Shown here: positions 37,217 through 49,001 of the stretch, piece after piece
How the letters are laid out: each line of letters opens with the position of its first letter
Numbering within the stretch: position 1 is the first letter of the stretch
Source of the DNA: Ampelocalamus luodianensis
Lineage: Eukaryota > Streptophyta > Magnoliopsida > Poales > Poaceae
Length of the DNA: 64,000 nucleotides
NCBI GenBank assembly: GCA_036346255.1
Contig: CM070629.1
Location: 52,140,916-52,204,915 of the forward strand
Reading direction: 5' to 3'
Position numbers and translations under genes: made by a program
The notes under the pieces: model-generated
Databases searched by the model: none
Told to the model about the DNA's origin: nothing
What the model saw: the letters and a program-made list of their open reading frames with translations, nothing else

Positions 37217-37921
37217 TCAGGTGCTTTCTGCCGGGTTATCAGTTGCCATCGCGGGAGCTCCGGCGGCATTGCCACTCGCCGCAGCCACAGCCTTTTCGTC
37301 TTCGGTCGTCTTCTTCTCACCCTCTCCAGCAAATTGTTTACCGTCCTTGCCATCCTTCTTATCCCCCTCCTCTGCATCTTTGCCATCCTTCTTGGCATCC
37401 TTATCGCCGCCGTCCTTCTTGTCCTCCTTCACCAGCAGCGGCGGAGGGTCCATGTGCGGCGGCGGGTTCTGCTTGAGCTTCACGAGGGCCTGGCGCATCC
37501 GGGAGAGGTCGGTGGGCTTGCCTGGCTTGGGCCCCTGCACCACCACGATGTTGGTCTGCTTCTCCTGCTCCCCCTCCTTGCCCCTCTTCGCCAGCCCCGG
37601 ATCTGGTGCGGCACCAGCTCCCCGATCGCCTCCCAGTACTGCTTGTCCGCCTCCTTGTGGAACTTCTCATGGTTCGCCATGAATAGCTGATACATAGGTG
37701 CAGACAGAGACGCGCAGGGTTGCATTTGATCATACATATGTGTTTCGAATTAAACAAGTAGATGTGCTCCTGTGTGTACCTTCTCCCTGTCTGTTCTGAG
37801 TCCGGTTGGTCTCGCAGTTGAGCTTGCGCTTCTCCTGAAAGGATCTCTTGTACTCCTCGGCTTCCGAGATGACCTCGCTACGCCGCTCCCTCTCCTTGCG
37901 CGCCTCCTCCTCCAGCATCAC
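37217..37921 (-). pseudogene. clathrin light chain, C-terminal part, truncated and frameshifted
   Basis: Clathrin light chains bind the heavy-chain hub and regulate coat assembly during vesicle formation. On the minus strand one exon (37921-37780) encodes MLEEEARKERERRSEVISEA, then EEYKRSFQEKRKLNCETNRT, the heavy-chain-binding coiled coil, with a GT donor at 37779. The next exon (from 37686, acceptor CAG) gives LFMANHEKFHKEADKQYWEA, then after a one-base loss near 37607 VVVQGPKPGKPTDLSRMRQA and a Lys/Asp-rich tail (DKKDGGDKDAKKDGKDAEEG). Stop at 37217-37219. The N-terminal exons are missing; the gypsy-3 LTR begins about 300 bp upstream. A second frame mismatch lies at the end of the first exon. 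Family identity is very clear; function as a gene is unlikely unless the breaks are assembly errors. Confidence 0.88.
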
Positions 37922-38219
37922 TTACTTGTATCGGATGGTTTAGAATATACTATGGTTCATACATTTGGTTGGAAGAATTGAACCAAGTCGTTCGGGTTGA
38001 GATGATTCAAGTCAAAGGAATATACCTCAAATATGCTGAACTAACTCATTCCATGAAATCGGTGGAACCACGCGGTCCAGGACGCACTGCGTTCGCATTC
38101 AAGGTGTAATGCAGCAAGGTGATTAATGTTGACAGCATTAAAATAATATGATGTTTTCTCTCCTCATTGTCTTAATAATGTATCCTATGTTCTGTTGTTC
38201 TTTGGATTAAGTCCTTAGA
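37922..38219. other. short spacer between clathrin remnant and gypsy-3
   Basis: No recognisable coding sequence. Upstream clathrin exons would be expected on this side but are not found before the LTR starts. Confidence 0.5.
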
Positions 38220-38609
38220 TGTAACATCCTGTTTTTCTGAGCCTTTTGGAAGCTTTCAAAATAAAAAGAATCAGTTGGTTTATTGGTTTGTTAAAGTTTA
38301 AAACCTGAAATTTTAAAAGTGATTTAATTAACTAAATCAAACTTCAACTAATTCATTTTGGTTTAGCTTGAGTTTGTAGAAGCTTTACAGTGTTCGGTCT
38401 CCTTCGTTTGTCCTTCTATCCCGAGTTTCAAACCTCCTAACTTTTTTAAACTCGGGTTTGTGTTTCAAGCAATCCTTGTTGTCCGTAATTCAAATTCAGG
38501 TTTGAATCCCTCCTTTTCAGTTCTGGCCTTCTTCTCTTCTTGGATATTCCTTCCTCCTTAGGCGTAGCCCATTGCTTTCCTTCTGGACCTCCTCTCAGTT
38601 TTAACTGCT

Positions 38610-38790
38610 CTTTTTGCAAAGACGATCATCTCGATCGCAGCTGCCCTTTTTGCAAAGATTATCATCTGTGGTCGCAACCGTCCTTTTTACAAAGACGACC
38701 CTCTCAGTCGTGACTATCCTTTTTGTAAAGACTACCTTATTGGTCAAGATCACCCTTTTTACAAAGACCACCTCTTCCTTAGGACTTGAT
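38610..38790. repeat. 36-bp tandem repeat, five degenerate units
   Basis: CTTTTT(G/A)(C/T)AAAGA starts at 38610, 38646, 38683, 38719 and 38755. The period is 36, 37, 36 and 36 bases. Unit ends vary (CGATCATCTC, TTATCATCTG and so on). Both strands read open through several units. Confidence 0.9.
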
Positions 38791-40090
38791 GAGGACATCC
38801 CTAACTTGGATACAACCGCGCCTACACACACGGTGATCCACAACAAATGTTACAAGGACCAATTACTCGAGCTCGTGCTCGCCAACTTAATCACCGGTGA
38901 ATTCGTTCATAGGTTTATATATTCGAGAATAGATCACTACCTAATGCAAGTGATTTAATTGTGCTTAGGAATATGGGAAAGAACCAAGGAGAGGTATGTA
39001 GAGTCATGGACAAGCATAGGAGGCATAATGGATGTCATCACGTCACTTTGGGTCCGAGCCAAGCAAGAATTCGAGTTGGGCTCGTTCGGATTCGAGTTCG
39101 GACTGCTGCAATGACACTAAGTTCAAACGGACGTAACTTCTTCATACGGACTCCGTTTGGGATGTTCTTGGACTTCATTGAAAGCTTATCAAGTCTACTT
39201 TTTAATGGATCCAACCTCAGCTTCAAATTCCAACCGAGCCGGCCACAATAAATAAAATAACTCACGTATATTTTTTTGTCCGAGTCAAAAAGGGTGCTGC
39301 GCCACCACCTCTTGGACCCATGGGCCTTGTACCCCTAGGGGCGTGCGTCCACTTCCCTGGCCGTCACCCCTGGTCATCTTCCCATATAGGAGCCGCCGTT
39401 CCCCTAGCGAACTTCGGATTTCGTTGAGTTTAGGTTTAGCCATTGTGCAAACCATTCTTGATTGTGTCGGACGACCACTGTCAAGACGACCTTTGGGATC
39501 CACCTTTGATTTTCAATACCATCTACGCTACATTCTTATTCGCAATATCAGATTGCCTATATTTTATTCTTGCTAGTTCTTCGATTGCTCGCGAGAATTG
39601 AACCGTGTTCGAGTTGATCGCGCTTCTAGCACGGTCAATAACATCTCGAGTTGGTTCAACGATTGCTAAGGCGCAAGCGTCGTCGTACGGATGTAGTCGG
39701 ATCGCGAGAGTCACCTCCACCAAAATCGATAGTTATCAATCTCATCGAAAGATTGGGTATCCCGCCTCCGTCAACTTCCTCAGGACCTCCTTCTCAGGAC
39801 CACCCTTTCGGTGAGACCTCTCTCTTGGTCACAGCTTCCTGTTGACCTTGACCAACCTCTTGGTCTTTGCTAGCCCTGCTCACTTTATCCTTTCTGCACG
39901 TTTGCTGCAGAAGTCTTCGCGCATTAAATACTGTTGCATCGCATTAAATGATGTCACCTCTCTTGTACCCATCTCCCCCTCTTGTCTCCTCCCTTACCTG
40001 CTCCCATCCCCTTTCTCACCTACTGGCTGTGCGCCTTTGCTGCGCCACCATGAATCCCGTCGCTATGCTCTTGTCACCTAGTTCTCCTAC

Positions 40091-43000
40091 TGTCACATCC
40101 CCAAATTAATAAAGAGGTTTATTATGCATCTCATTAGCATGCATCATGTTTTGAAACTTTCTATTTAAATATTGTACCTGGAAAATCTCAAAATACATAT
40201 GAAACATACACTTTAATTTGAACTCCAAACTAAAAACTGAAACAAATGCTACTAAAGTTCCTCTGGAAATAATTTATTCACACACTATAGTAATTATCAT
40301 GAATTAATATAATTTTTTCCAAATTTTTGGGACTGGTTTGAACCTTATGAAAATTCAAACATAATTTAAAGACCAACATCATGTTTGAATTTAAATAATA
40401 CACTTTATGTCATGAACAGTAGGGTTCAATAATTTTTATGGACACTAGACCTACCCAGGAACTCCTATGATTTTTTTTTTACATTTTTAGAAAATTTATT
40501 TCTATTTTTAGCACCTCAGTCAAAGTAGAACCAGTTTGATTTAAATCAATCAAACCCTAGTACTATTTCTTGGGTCTGAACCAGACTCAGACTCGAGTTC
40601 GGCCCGGGCGGGTTGGCTCGGCTAAACCTCTTAACCGCACCTACACGATCTAGACTGTCCGCTGTAGATCGAGCGATCCACGCAGGACGCCCGTTCGACC
40701 TGTCCGAGCGAGCACCGCTCCGAGACCGTCCGATCAAGATCTAATGGATATCCTTGACTTGATCAAGTTAGACCACCTAACTGCACCAACCCGGACCACT
40801 CTCGCGCTGCCCCACCTTGTGCCGCTGACTTCGCGGACCCACGCTGTCAGCTGCTTCTTCCACCTCGCGCAGGGTGCGCTCAGACGCCGAAGGCCACGCG
40901 GCCGCGCTCGCCTGCTCCGAGCCGTTGGCGAGCCGTCATCTCCGATAGCCACCGCCGCATGCAACCACTCCTGGAGCTTCTTCACTTCACGCCACCTCCA
41001 TCTCCGTCATCACCCGACCATATTACCCCTCACACCCTCTCTTCTCCCTCACTTCTCCTCCTGTTGACCAAGGAGAGGGGAGTTTGTTCTTGCTCTCTTC
41101 ACGGGTGAGCTTCCTCCGCGTGATTCCTCCCTGCTCTGTGATCCATCCCGTTTCCATTTTTACTAATCTCAGCTTCTCTCGTTGCTTGTAGCACCTGGAC
41201 CATCGTGGTGCCATTGCAAGCTCCAGAGCACACTCCCGAGGACATCACTTTGTGATCTTCGTCTCCGGTGAGTTTTGTCTGAAACTTAGCGTGTCACTTC
41301 GTGCCTTTACGCTTAAGATGGAAAACCCTAACTCTATTTGGGTAACGACGACAGAGCCGTGGATTTGAAGAGATTGGGTTTTCGGTAGGAACCAACCTTT
41401 CATCTCCACTTGGGTCCGGTAAGACATTGTCCAATTCCTTGCTCCTATAGCAACCTCTTATGGTCCTTGAGCTATCACGATCATCCATGGTTCGTAGGAT
41501 TGCTCAAGTAATCCTCTCCTCGCGAAGTCGTGTCGCCGCCACCTTTCTTCTCCGACGCCGACGTAGCTCCGGCAGCTCCGAGCTTCTCTGAGCACCCTCC
41601 TTAGCCCAGGTAACCTCCTAGTAGCCTTTAGACACTCGGGCACCCGCTTGTTTGCGCTGCGGAGTGACATATTGATGTTTTCATTTTTGCCGTTTGGAGC
41701 ACCGCCGCTCAACGCCGGTTAGCCACCATTCTGGGTAGGCTCTGGTGCCGTGAGTGCCCTCAACAGGTGCGCAACGCTATTGCGCGGCTAACGGTGCCTT
41801 TAGTTCGCGCCGCCGTGGCTCACAGCGCCGGCAAGCCGCTGGTGAAACGTGCGGGATTGAAATCCCGTTGTCGTACACCGACAACATTGTAGCAAATGAT
41901 TAGGAATAAATGATAATCATTAGCAATTACTCACTGTCTTAGCGACGCTAATGTTTCACTTACACGGGCCCCATACACGTAAAGCGAGGACTTTGAGTTT
42001 AAAGCGCGATGGTGACAAGTGGGACGGTCGCGTAAGTGCCGTGCACCGTGTGCATGTGTGCGTGGACCAAGTCCAGTGGACCTTCTCGCTGACAGCGGGA
42101 CCCACTGGTCAGAACACATTTAAATCTGTTGTTACATAGAAAATGGCATCGTTCCCGGGCCCGCTGGTCAATGACCACGGCTAGCACGCGGCTCGGTGAG
42201 TAAAGGTTAAATGACGTATAAAATTCGAAATCCATTTATTTGTAAGCTGAAAAATATATATAACTTTGAAAATACATAACTAATTCATTTTAACTCCAAA
42301 ATGAGTGAAACCACTTCTGATAAATTTCATTCTTAATGAACTTTATATTAAGATTAGTTTCAAACTTTTCTCTGCAGCAGGGGGTATGATTTTGAAAATT
42401 GACCCTTTAACACTATTATTTTTACAATAGAAAAAAAAGGCTGATAACTTCAAATATTCATAAGTAATTCTTGGAAACTCCAAAAATAGTGAAATCAGTT
42501 TTGATAATTTCTATTTCAAATAAACTTAATTATAAAAGTGGTTTCAAACTTACCTTTGTCTCAGAAACTATAGTTTGAGGAAAATGATCCACAAGGGGCA
42601 TTATTTTTACACTATTAATGCTGATAGCTTTAGAAATCAATAACTAAATCATGAAAACTCCAATTGAAGCAAACTCAACTGTTTTGAACTTGTAATAATA
42701 TTGCCTATTTATCCATGTAATCCATGTACTCACCACTGCTCTACAAATTTTCATCTCATAATTAAATTACATGAATGAAGGCGTATTGAAATCTGAAATT
42801 CAAACCACCATAACTTTCATATACTAAATCAAAATAAAATAATTCTTTCACAAAAAATCATCTAGAATCATGACTTAGCTACGGTAGAAAAATCATGCAT
42901 TTTTTGAGCATATTGATTTTTGGAGTATTTCTCGATGTTTATTCGGTATTGTACTTATATAGATTCCGAGCCTTTTGATATTGACTCCTACGCCACTGAG

Positions 43001-44797
43001 AGTGAACAATTACTCTAACAGCAAGGCAAGCATCCTTTGAACTTTCTTTTTGCATCATATTTGATCCCAGTTTTGTTAGGGTAGATGCAATGATAATTGC
43101 TTGCATGCTATTTTGATATTGTCGTTGTTTTTGTGATGTGTAGATTAGTTATATCCTATTTATTGAGGTTATCCTTGAATTATTCCAGCACCACATGCTT
43201 AAGATAGGATGTGTGAATTTATATTGTTCGGGTGTGCTTAGCCATGCAAGTCTAGAACCGGTAGCTGATTGTCAGGAATAACCCGACAATTATGGGATAA
43301 ACATAACTTTCATTATATACTGTTGTTTCAGATCTTCGTATCTATTTTATGAGTTAAATTTTGTCATTTTAAATGAGCTTTTGGTCTGGACAAGTGTTGG
43401 TTAGTGATGGTGCTTTGTGCACGAGCTTTGGGTAAGTGATTTGACTTGTTTGGACAATTAAGGACCGAACTTTGGTAACGTCGTTGATTCAAGTACATTC
43501 GTGCTACCACACGCGGTATATGGGTGCTGTATGGTTAAGTAGGGGGAAGGTTTTGTTGTGTTGAGTCCCACGGTGGTGAAATTGTAAGGGCATAGGACCA
43601 CGAAATCCTATGTTTTCCTTTTGGGCCGATAGGATGGAGACGTTAACGTCTTGTGTTTCCTAGGAGCCCTGGGTTGAGGGACTTAGCTCAATGGGATCTT
43701 CTTGCTAAAAACGACCATATCTTGATTTACCCGGCGGGCATACCATAGGAAGTATGCTATATTCGGAGGCATCTGGAGGCTTACGGGCTAATCAAGTCGT
43801 GTGGGTAAAGTAGTACACCCCTGCAGGGTATCAATCTATTCGAATAGCCGTGTCCACGGTTATGGACAACCGCTTGAGTTCGGGAGTTACTATTGTTAGA
43901 CTTGGAATCAAAATTGTGGTTATAACTTGGTATTGTCATGAATGGGATGTTCATGCTTGTTGTTGTATCAAAGTGGACAGCCACTTTGCTATTTGTATGA
44001 TTTATTTGCTATCAAATTCATTACTTGTTCACATGCTTTACTTCTACTTCAAATCTGATTTTGAAATGGCACTTGAAAAACTAGTATGTGTAGGTTGTAC
44101 CTTGTTGCGTCTCTTTTGCAAAACTAAGCCAATATGAGCTATCCCTTGGAAGAGCCTTATGCATAACTAATTTTTATTTGTATAAGACTTGCGAGTACTC
44201 TTTTGTACTCAGCCAGATGTTTGCTGGCTCTTACAGGTGAGGAAGATATCGAGCCCGACGAGCTTGTCAGTGCCGATTTAGGCGACACTGATGAGTAATG
44301 CTATCATTTAACTCCCAGTCGGTTGCCGATGGGTTATGGGGCATACCACTGCTGGTCTTTTGGTTTATTTACTTGTTTCCACTGCTACTTAATACTTTTA
44401 TTTGAATTTGACCGATCGGCCATTTGCATTAGTTGTAAACTTGGAACTTTGATGTATGCCTTTTGTACTATTTATGTATGAGTGTTGTATGGATGCGATC
44501 AACGTTGTACGAGAGTATGGTTATATTGGTCGCTGATCTTGGGAGCCAATATAAGTCATACTCGCTGATCATGGCTTCCTATTTAACTCACTAAGTGTAG
44601 TGCTTGACTTGTTGGAGAACCGACAATCATGTAGTGCTCGCAGAGGAGCGGCGCGTATGATCGTCGGGGCTCTAGTTTTCAGTCAAGCCTCTCATTTAGA
44701 TTGAGTTAAGTTGGAATTCATTTACCGGAGATCCAGAGTTATGTCCTTAAGACCATGCTTAGTCTCGGTCTTACGGAGATAACCCGGGGTCCCCACA
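40091..44797 (+). mobile_element. solo LTR, 4.7 kb, of a long-LTR gypsy family
   Basis: It starts TGTCACATCCCC and ends GGTCCCCACA. An exact 5-bp duplication CCTAC flanks it (40086-40090 and 44798-44802). No primer site, coding region or second LTR lies within. It has the same internal landmarks in plus orientation as the LTRs of gypsy-2: CTGCAGGGTATCAATC with ATTCGAATAGCCGTGTCCACG near 43820-43860, then TTGCGAGTACTC and GTACTCAGCCAG near 44190-44215. Confidence 0.88.
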
Positions 44798-44808
44798 CCT
44801 ACCTCCTC

Positions 44809-44816
44809 TATAAATA
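44809..44816 (+). promoter_or_regulatory. TATA box of gypsy-3 LTR
   Basis: TATAAATA in the rejoined LTR just right of the solo-LTR insertion, followed about 30 bases on by a pyrimidine-rich stretch. It is a good match to the plant TATA consensus and lies within the LTR where the U3-R border is expected. Confidence 0.55.
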
Positions 44817-46568
44817 GCGTACTAGGGAGCTTTTTGCCCTTTTCTACTCCATCCATTTTCACCTCAACATACGCTCTCTTACTCGCCCCATGACTTTCCA
44901 TCGCTAGATCTCATTCTCTAAAGCATTTTAAGTTGGATTTTATTTGGATCTTTATTGGAGCTTTATTTAATTCTGCTCTGTTCTCTCGTGTAGACTTCGA
45001 CGACGTCGGGGAAACAGAGTTCGCTAAAGAAGTAGATCCGCATGCTTTCGAGCAAGGCAAGTCATACTCTTGTTCATATTGCACCCAGTATTTCAAATTA
45101 TGTACATTCTGTTTTAAATTACTACCGCATGCGTATTTCAATTCAAGTACTTTAAATCCCTGTTTTAACTTGGTAGTTATTCCCAAATCCTTTGTACATC
45201 CAGACTTGAACGTTATTTGGACCTCCCTTGGTACCGTAGTTTAAAGCTAGTTGATACATTAGTATGAACTAGAACCAGTTGCAAAACTCTATGCTTAGCC
45301 GAAGCTTAGCTCAAAAATCTTTGATTTGGGGAAATTAGCCAAAAGCTCAACTCTGTTTTCAATTGTTGCCATGGTATGGTCAGTACCATGGAGTTTTTCT
45401 GAAATATTTTAAATATGGTAAACAAAGTGAAAACTGGTTTGAACTTGGGCGAAATGAATGTTTGGATGGGTGCATGTTCATGCACGGGATAGATCCATTT
45501 CTATGATCGATGCCTAGGGTTCTTTCGATTGTCGCCCAGGTCAGTTAAGGACTGGTCTTCGAGTGTATTTTGCAATGCCTTCCCGTACTACCACATGTCC
45601 TGAATGGGAAGGACCTGGTAATTAATTTACAATGTCTCACCGTGGTTGTGCCATCTGGTTGTGTGGGTATCTTTCACGACCTACTTTCATGTATTCCCAC
45701 ATAGTGCAAGAGGGGGCTTGAATCCGGTGGGTGGTTAGCCCAATGGAAGCGAAGCCTCAGCGAGGCGGGACTACGGTGGGATGATGAATTGTAAAGGCTT
45801 TGTGATAATCTCTTAGTCGCACACCTTCGGAAGTGTGTGAGCGAATAGTATAAGTAATTATCTCTTGTGGGTAAAGTTGTACAGCCTCTACAGAGTGTAA
45901 ACTTATTCGAATAGCCGTGTCCACGGTCAAGGACATGCTGGCAAAACCGCTCAAAGTTAAATCTTAGTTTTATTTTCCAAAGGTTTATTACCTGATTTTG
46001 GATCTATATCCAAATGGGTTTTGGGCGGGTAGCCCTGGGCGGGTAGCCTTTTGATAGGAAAATATCATTCACCACTTGTTGATGAATGTTATCTAACTAT
46101 AAAACTGTGATTTAGAAAAATGAATTTTAGTATTGTATATCTACTTTGTAACTTAGTACAAATAATTAGAAAGAAACTTGGTTTTGTGCAAATCAACTCT
46201 ATATGCCTTCCTTTGTTAAATCCTTGCATGCATTAATCTATTACTTGAAGGGTGTGGATCGAGCATGGTTGTTGCGCTCACTCTTGCTTGTTGACAAGCG
46301 GTGAAGAGGTCTTCGCAGAGGACTAGGAGGTCCTAGGCGACTAAGATGCGCACCACCGATTGCCTATGGTGAATTGGGTGGCTCTCGACTTGTTTTGTTT
46401 ATGTTGTATTTGCTCTTGGCTTTGTGCCCTTTTGTAATCAACTCAAAATTTTGTTAATATAGTGACGATTGTATGGATGTGTTATCATCTCTTGTTTGAT
46501 TGTGTACACTAGTGGGGTATACACAGTGCGGTCCTAGGGTCCTTGTGCCTTGGGGTCGCGACAAGGAG

Positions 46569-46580
46569 TGGTATCAGAGC
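46569..46580 (+). other. primer-binding site of gypsy-3
   Basis: TGGTATCAGAGC, the plant initiator-Met tRNA complement, lies five bases after the LTR end. It fixes the element's orientation as plus. Confidence 0.9.
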
Positions 46581-46949
46581 TATCTCGACTGTAGGTCACA
46601 ACCTAGTAGAATGGCCATTAGTTGAAGACTTCAAAACTTATTTTACATATCAAGAAAAAATAATTTATTCTCCTCTCATCTTGGTCGTCTATCTACCCTT
46701 ACCCCTGTGTAGCAATTCTTTATTACCTTTTATCTCTTCTCACCATTTTTCCAGTGCTAAATGGATCCTCTTTCCCTTACAATTTTCTATAGTTGGTCCC
46801 TCGGTTTAGTCCTGGTGTTCAAGACCTCAAGGCTTGAAGTTGTTAAGAAGACCTCGTCGTTCAGGAAGCACCCAGACTGTGAGTATCGATTAGAGCATAG
46901 GTTAAGCTATTAAAGTTATTTGAAAAAGCTTTTGAGTTAGTTGGTTTTG

Positions 46950-47440
46950 CGTGGCTGGTTGTTTCGGCCTGTCCCCCTTAGCCTCTTCTCTATTACCTTT
47001 GTTCTTGGTGTCCTGGCAGATAGTGACAACTCGCTTTGGCAGTGGCAGCACCAGCGATCAGGACAGAGGAACCAGGGGTGATCTAGAGACCCCTCTTCCA
47101 CCGCCACCACCTTCTCTAGCTGCAGGACCTGACTGGAACCAGGTGATGGCCAATCAAGCCCAGTTGATCAATTTGTTGGCCCAGTCGATCAACAATACTT
47201 AGGTCTTGCAAGTGGCAGCAGCGCTCAACCTCCAATCTTCGTTCCACCTCCTCTGAGGGTCAGCAGCTCATAGTTCATGAGGATGCAACCACCGACTTTC
47301 TTCAGCAGCGCTGAGCCTTTGGAGGCTAACGACTGGCTCAGGGCTGTCGGAAGGAAACTAGACATGATCCAGTGCACTGATCGTGAGAGTCCTCTTTGCC
47401 TTTCACCAGCTGAACGGACCAGCGTCCGAGTGGTGGGAGC
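46950..47440 (+). pseudogene. gag: gag start of gypsy-3
   Basis: It reads VTTRFGSGSTSDQDRGTRGD, a proline run (PLPPPPPSLA), WNQVMANQAQLINLLAQSI and, after stops at 47200 and 47275, MRMQPPTFFSSAEPLEANDW and RAVGRKLDMIQCTDRE. These are the characteristic start and core of long-LTR chromovirus Gag proteins. A further frame change near 47385 leads to the HQLNGPASEWW block. It then stops being recognisable. Confidence 0.85.
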
Positions 47441-47613
47441 CGTGCGGGGGAGTTGGGCCAGGTCGGGGGGAGGAGGGGACGGGGTTGGTTGGGCAGGGTA
47501 GGGGAATTAGGCAAGGCCAAGGGAAGGGTTGGGACAGGGGAAAGACTGGGCCTCTTTTGTGTCGGGTCGGCCCGAGCATGGCCCAACTGGCCTGGCCGTG
47601 CCATGCTGCCCGA
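47441..47613. other. GC-rich G-run repeat, left part
   Basis: The sequence is dominated by GGGG runs and GGTCGGCCCGAGC-type words. It continues across the copia-like insertion into 60105-60230, which has similar CGGGCCGGCC words. The two parts are probably one repeat that was the insertion target. The class is not determined. Confidence 0.5.
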
Positions 47614-48812
47614 TGTAAGATCGAGGAGGCCGACTAGAGGGGGGGTGAATAGTCAGTTTAAAAACTTCTATACGCTAAAACCGATTTCTAACGCGGAAGC
47701 TAAATACCAATTCGGTTTAGCCTAAATCAACTAAGTTCACTAAGTGCACCAACAATACAAGTCAATAATACATAGAGTAGTTTAGCAAAGACTTGTAAGC
47801 TATCAACTAATGATATGATTAATTAAGCACATACAAGATAGCAATCATACAAATGAATAAGCAATTATACAATGAATGTAAATTGCACAATGTAAAGCAT
47901 ATGAAAGCTAATCACAAGAAACACACGTGACACAACGATGTTTTACCGTGGTGATCGGAGACTTGCCGGTCTCCCATAATCCACGTTGAGGAAACCCAAA
48001 CCTATTGGGCGGCTCCACCAATTAAGCCTTCCTCCGAGGTATCAACCACCTCGCTCCACTAGGGTTGCTCTTACTCCACTCCGGAGATGGCGAGCACCAA
48101 GCCACTCACAAACACCGGGCCTTCTCACAAGCTTCACTTGAGAAGATCACCGGACCACGACGCCTCCACGCCGTCTAGGTGTCGGCAAACACCAAGAGTA
48201 ATAGGTCAAGCCCCTTGCTTGACTCTCACCACGTGCAACGAATGCACAAGCTCAAGTGGATACGAAATCCACCTCTAGATGCAACACATGCAACTAGAGA
48301 CCTCTCTCCTTGCTCACAAGGTGCAACACATGCACAATTGAGAGGAGAAGCTCACACTAGCTCAAGAGAGTGAAATGGGATGCCAAAGGTTGTCTCTCAA
48401 CCGGCCAAAGGGGTATTTATAGCCTCTACACAAAAAACTAGCCGTTTGGAGACGAAACAGCCAAAAACTAGCCGTTACAGCCATTTGCGGTCGTAACGCC
48501 CTCACAAGGGCCGGTACAACCGTTCTGGGCGGTCATACCGCTCTTTACACGGCGGTCGTACCGCAGCTCAAAATCAGCACAGACGACACTCGGTAAAAAG
48601 GTCATAACTTTTGACTCCGATGTCGGAATTGAGTGATCTTGGACTCTATTGAAAGCTTATTCAGTGGGCTACACAACCCACCTATTTGATTTGATCTCAA
48701 ACACATTTTATCAAATCAAAAAGCACAACTTCAAAGAGCCACTACCATGGTCTAAGTCCAAATGATAGCAACAAGCAATCTTAGACCATGCCAAGGGAAG
48801 ATACATGAATCC

Positions 48813-49001
48813 CAACAATTTGCAAAACACATTTGCAAACTTAGATCATGCCACAAGGAGTAGGTACATGGACTTCAACTATTTGCAAAATACATTTGCA
48901 AAGTATAGTCACATGCTACAAGGATTATCCATGAGCCTCAACTATTTGCAAAACACATTCGCAAATATAGGCAACATGTTAGAGTGAGCTAGAGCAAGTG
49001 A
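48813..49001. repeat. 63-bp tandem repeat, three units
   Basis: Units starting CAAC(A/T)ATTTGCAAAA occur at 48813, 48876 and 48939. The plus strand reads open through them from 48805 to 48987, encoding NLQNTFA every 21 residues. The same three units occur in the other LTR from about 56477. The unit length is a multiple of three, so an open frame is automatically extended by duplication. Confidence 0.9.

Larger units (their letters stand above)
38220..46563 (+). repeat. 5' LTR of gypsy-3 (3.6 kb without insertion)
   Basis: It starts TGTAACATCCTG and ends GTCGCGACA, five bases before the primer site. Removing the solo LTR and one target copy leaves about 3632 bp. It holds a 36-bp tandem repeat (38610-38790), a TATA box (44809-44816) and an ATTCGAATAGCCGTG block near 45905 shared with the related LTR families in this window. 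Confidence 0.78.
38220..47440 (+). mobile_element. Ty3/gypsy element with long LTR (gypsy-3), 5' part only
   Basis: A 5' LTR (38220-46563, split by a solo LTR) is followed by a perfect primer-binding site and a gag start of the long-LTR chromovirus type. Homology ends near 47440 inside gag, where unrelated GC-rich sequence begins. No pol or 3' LTR of this element was recognised to the right. Confidence 0.8.

Noticed and set aside
37121..37690. 189-codon plus-strand frame with hydrophobic Leu/Ile stretches
   Set aside because: It is the complement of the clathrin light chain exon; its hydrophobic look comes from the antisense of Lys/Asp codons.
47338..47604. Proline-rich minus-strand frame
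   Set aside because: It is a by-product of G-rich repeat sequence and gag antisense.
48805..48987. Possible real gene for a 60-residue repeat protein
   Set aside because: It lies in an LTR and arises from a repeat unit divisible by three; kept only as a low-interest finding.
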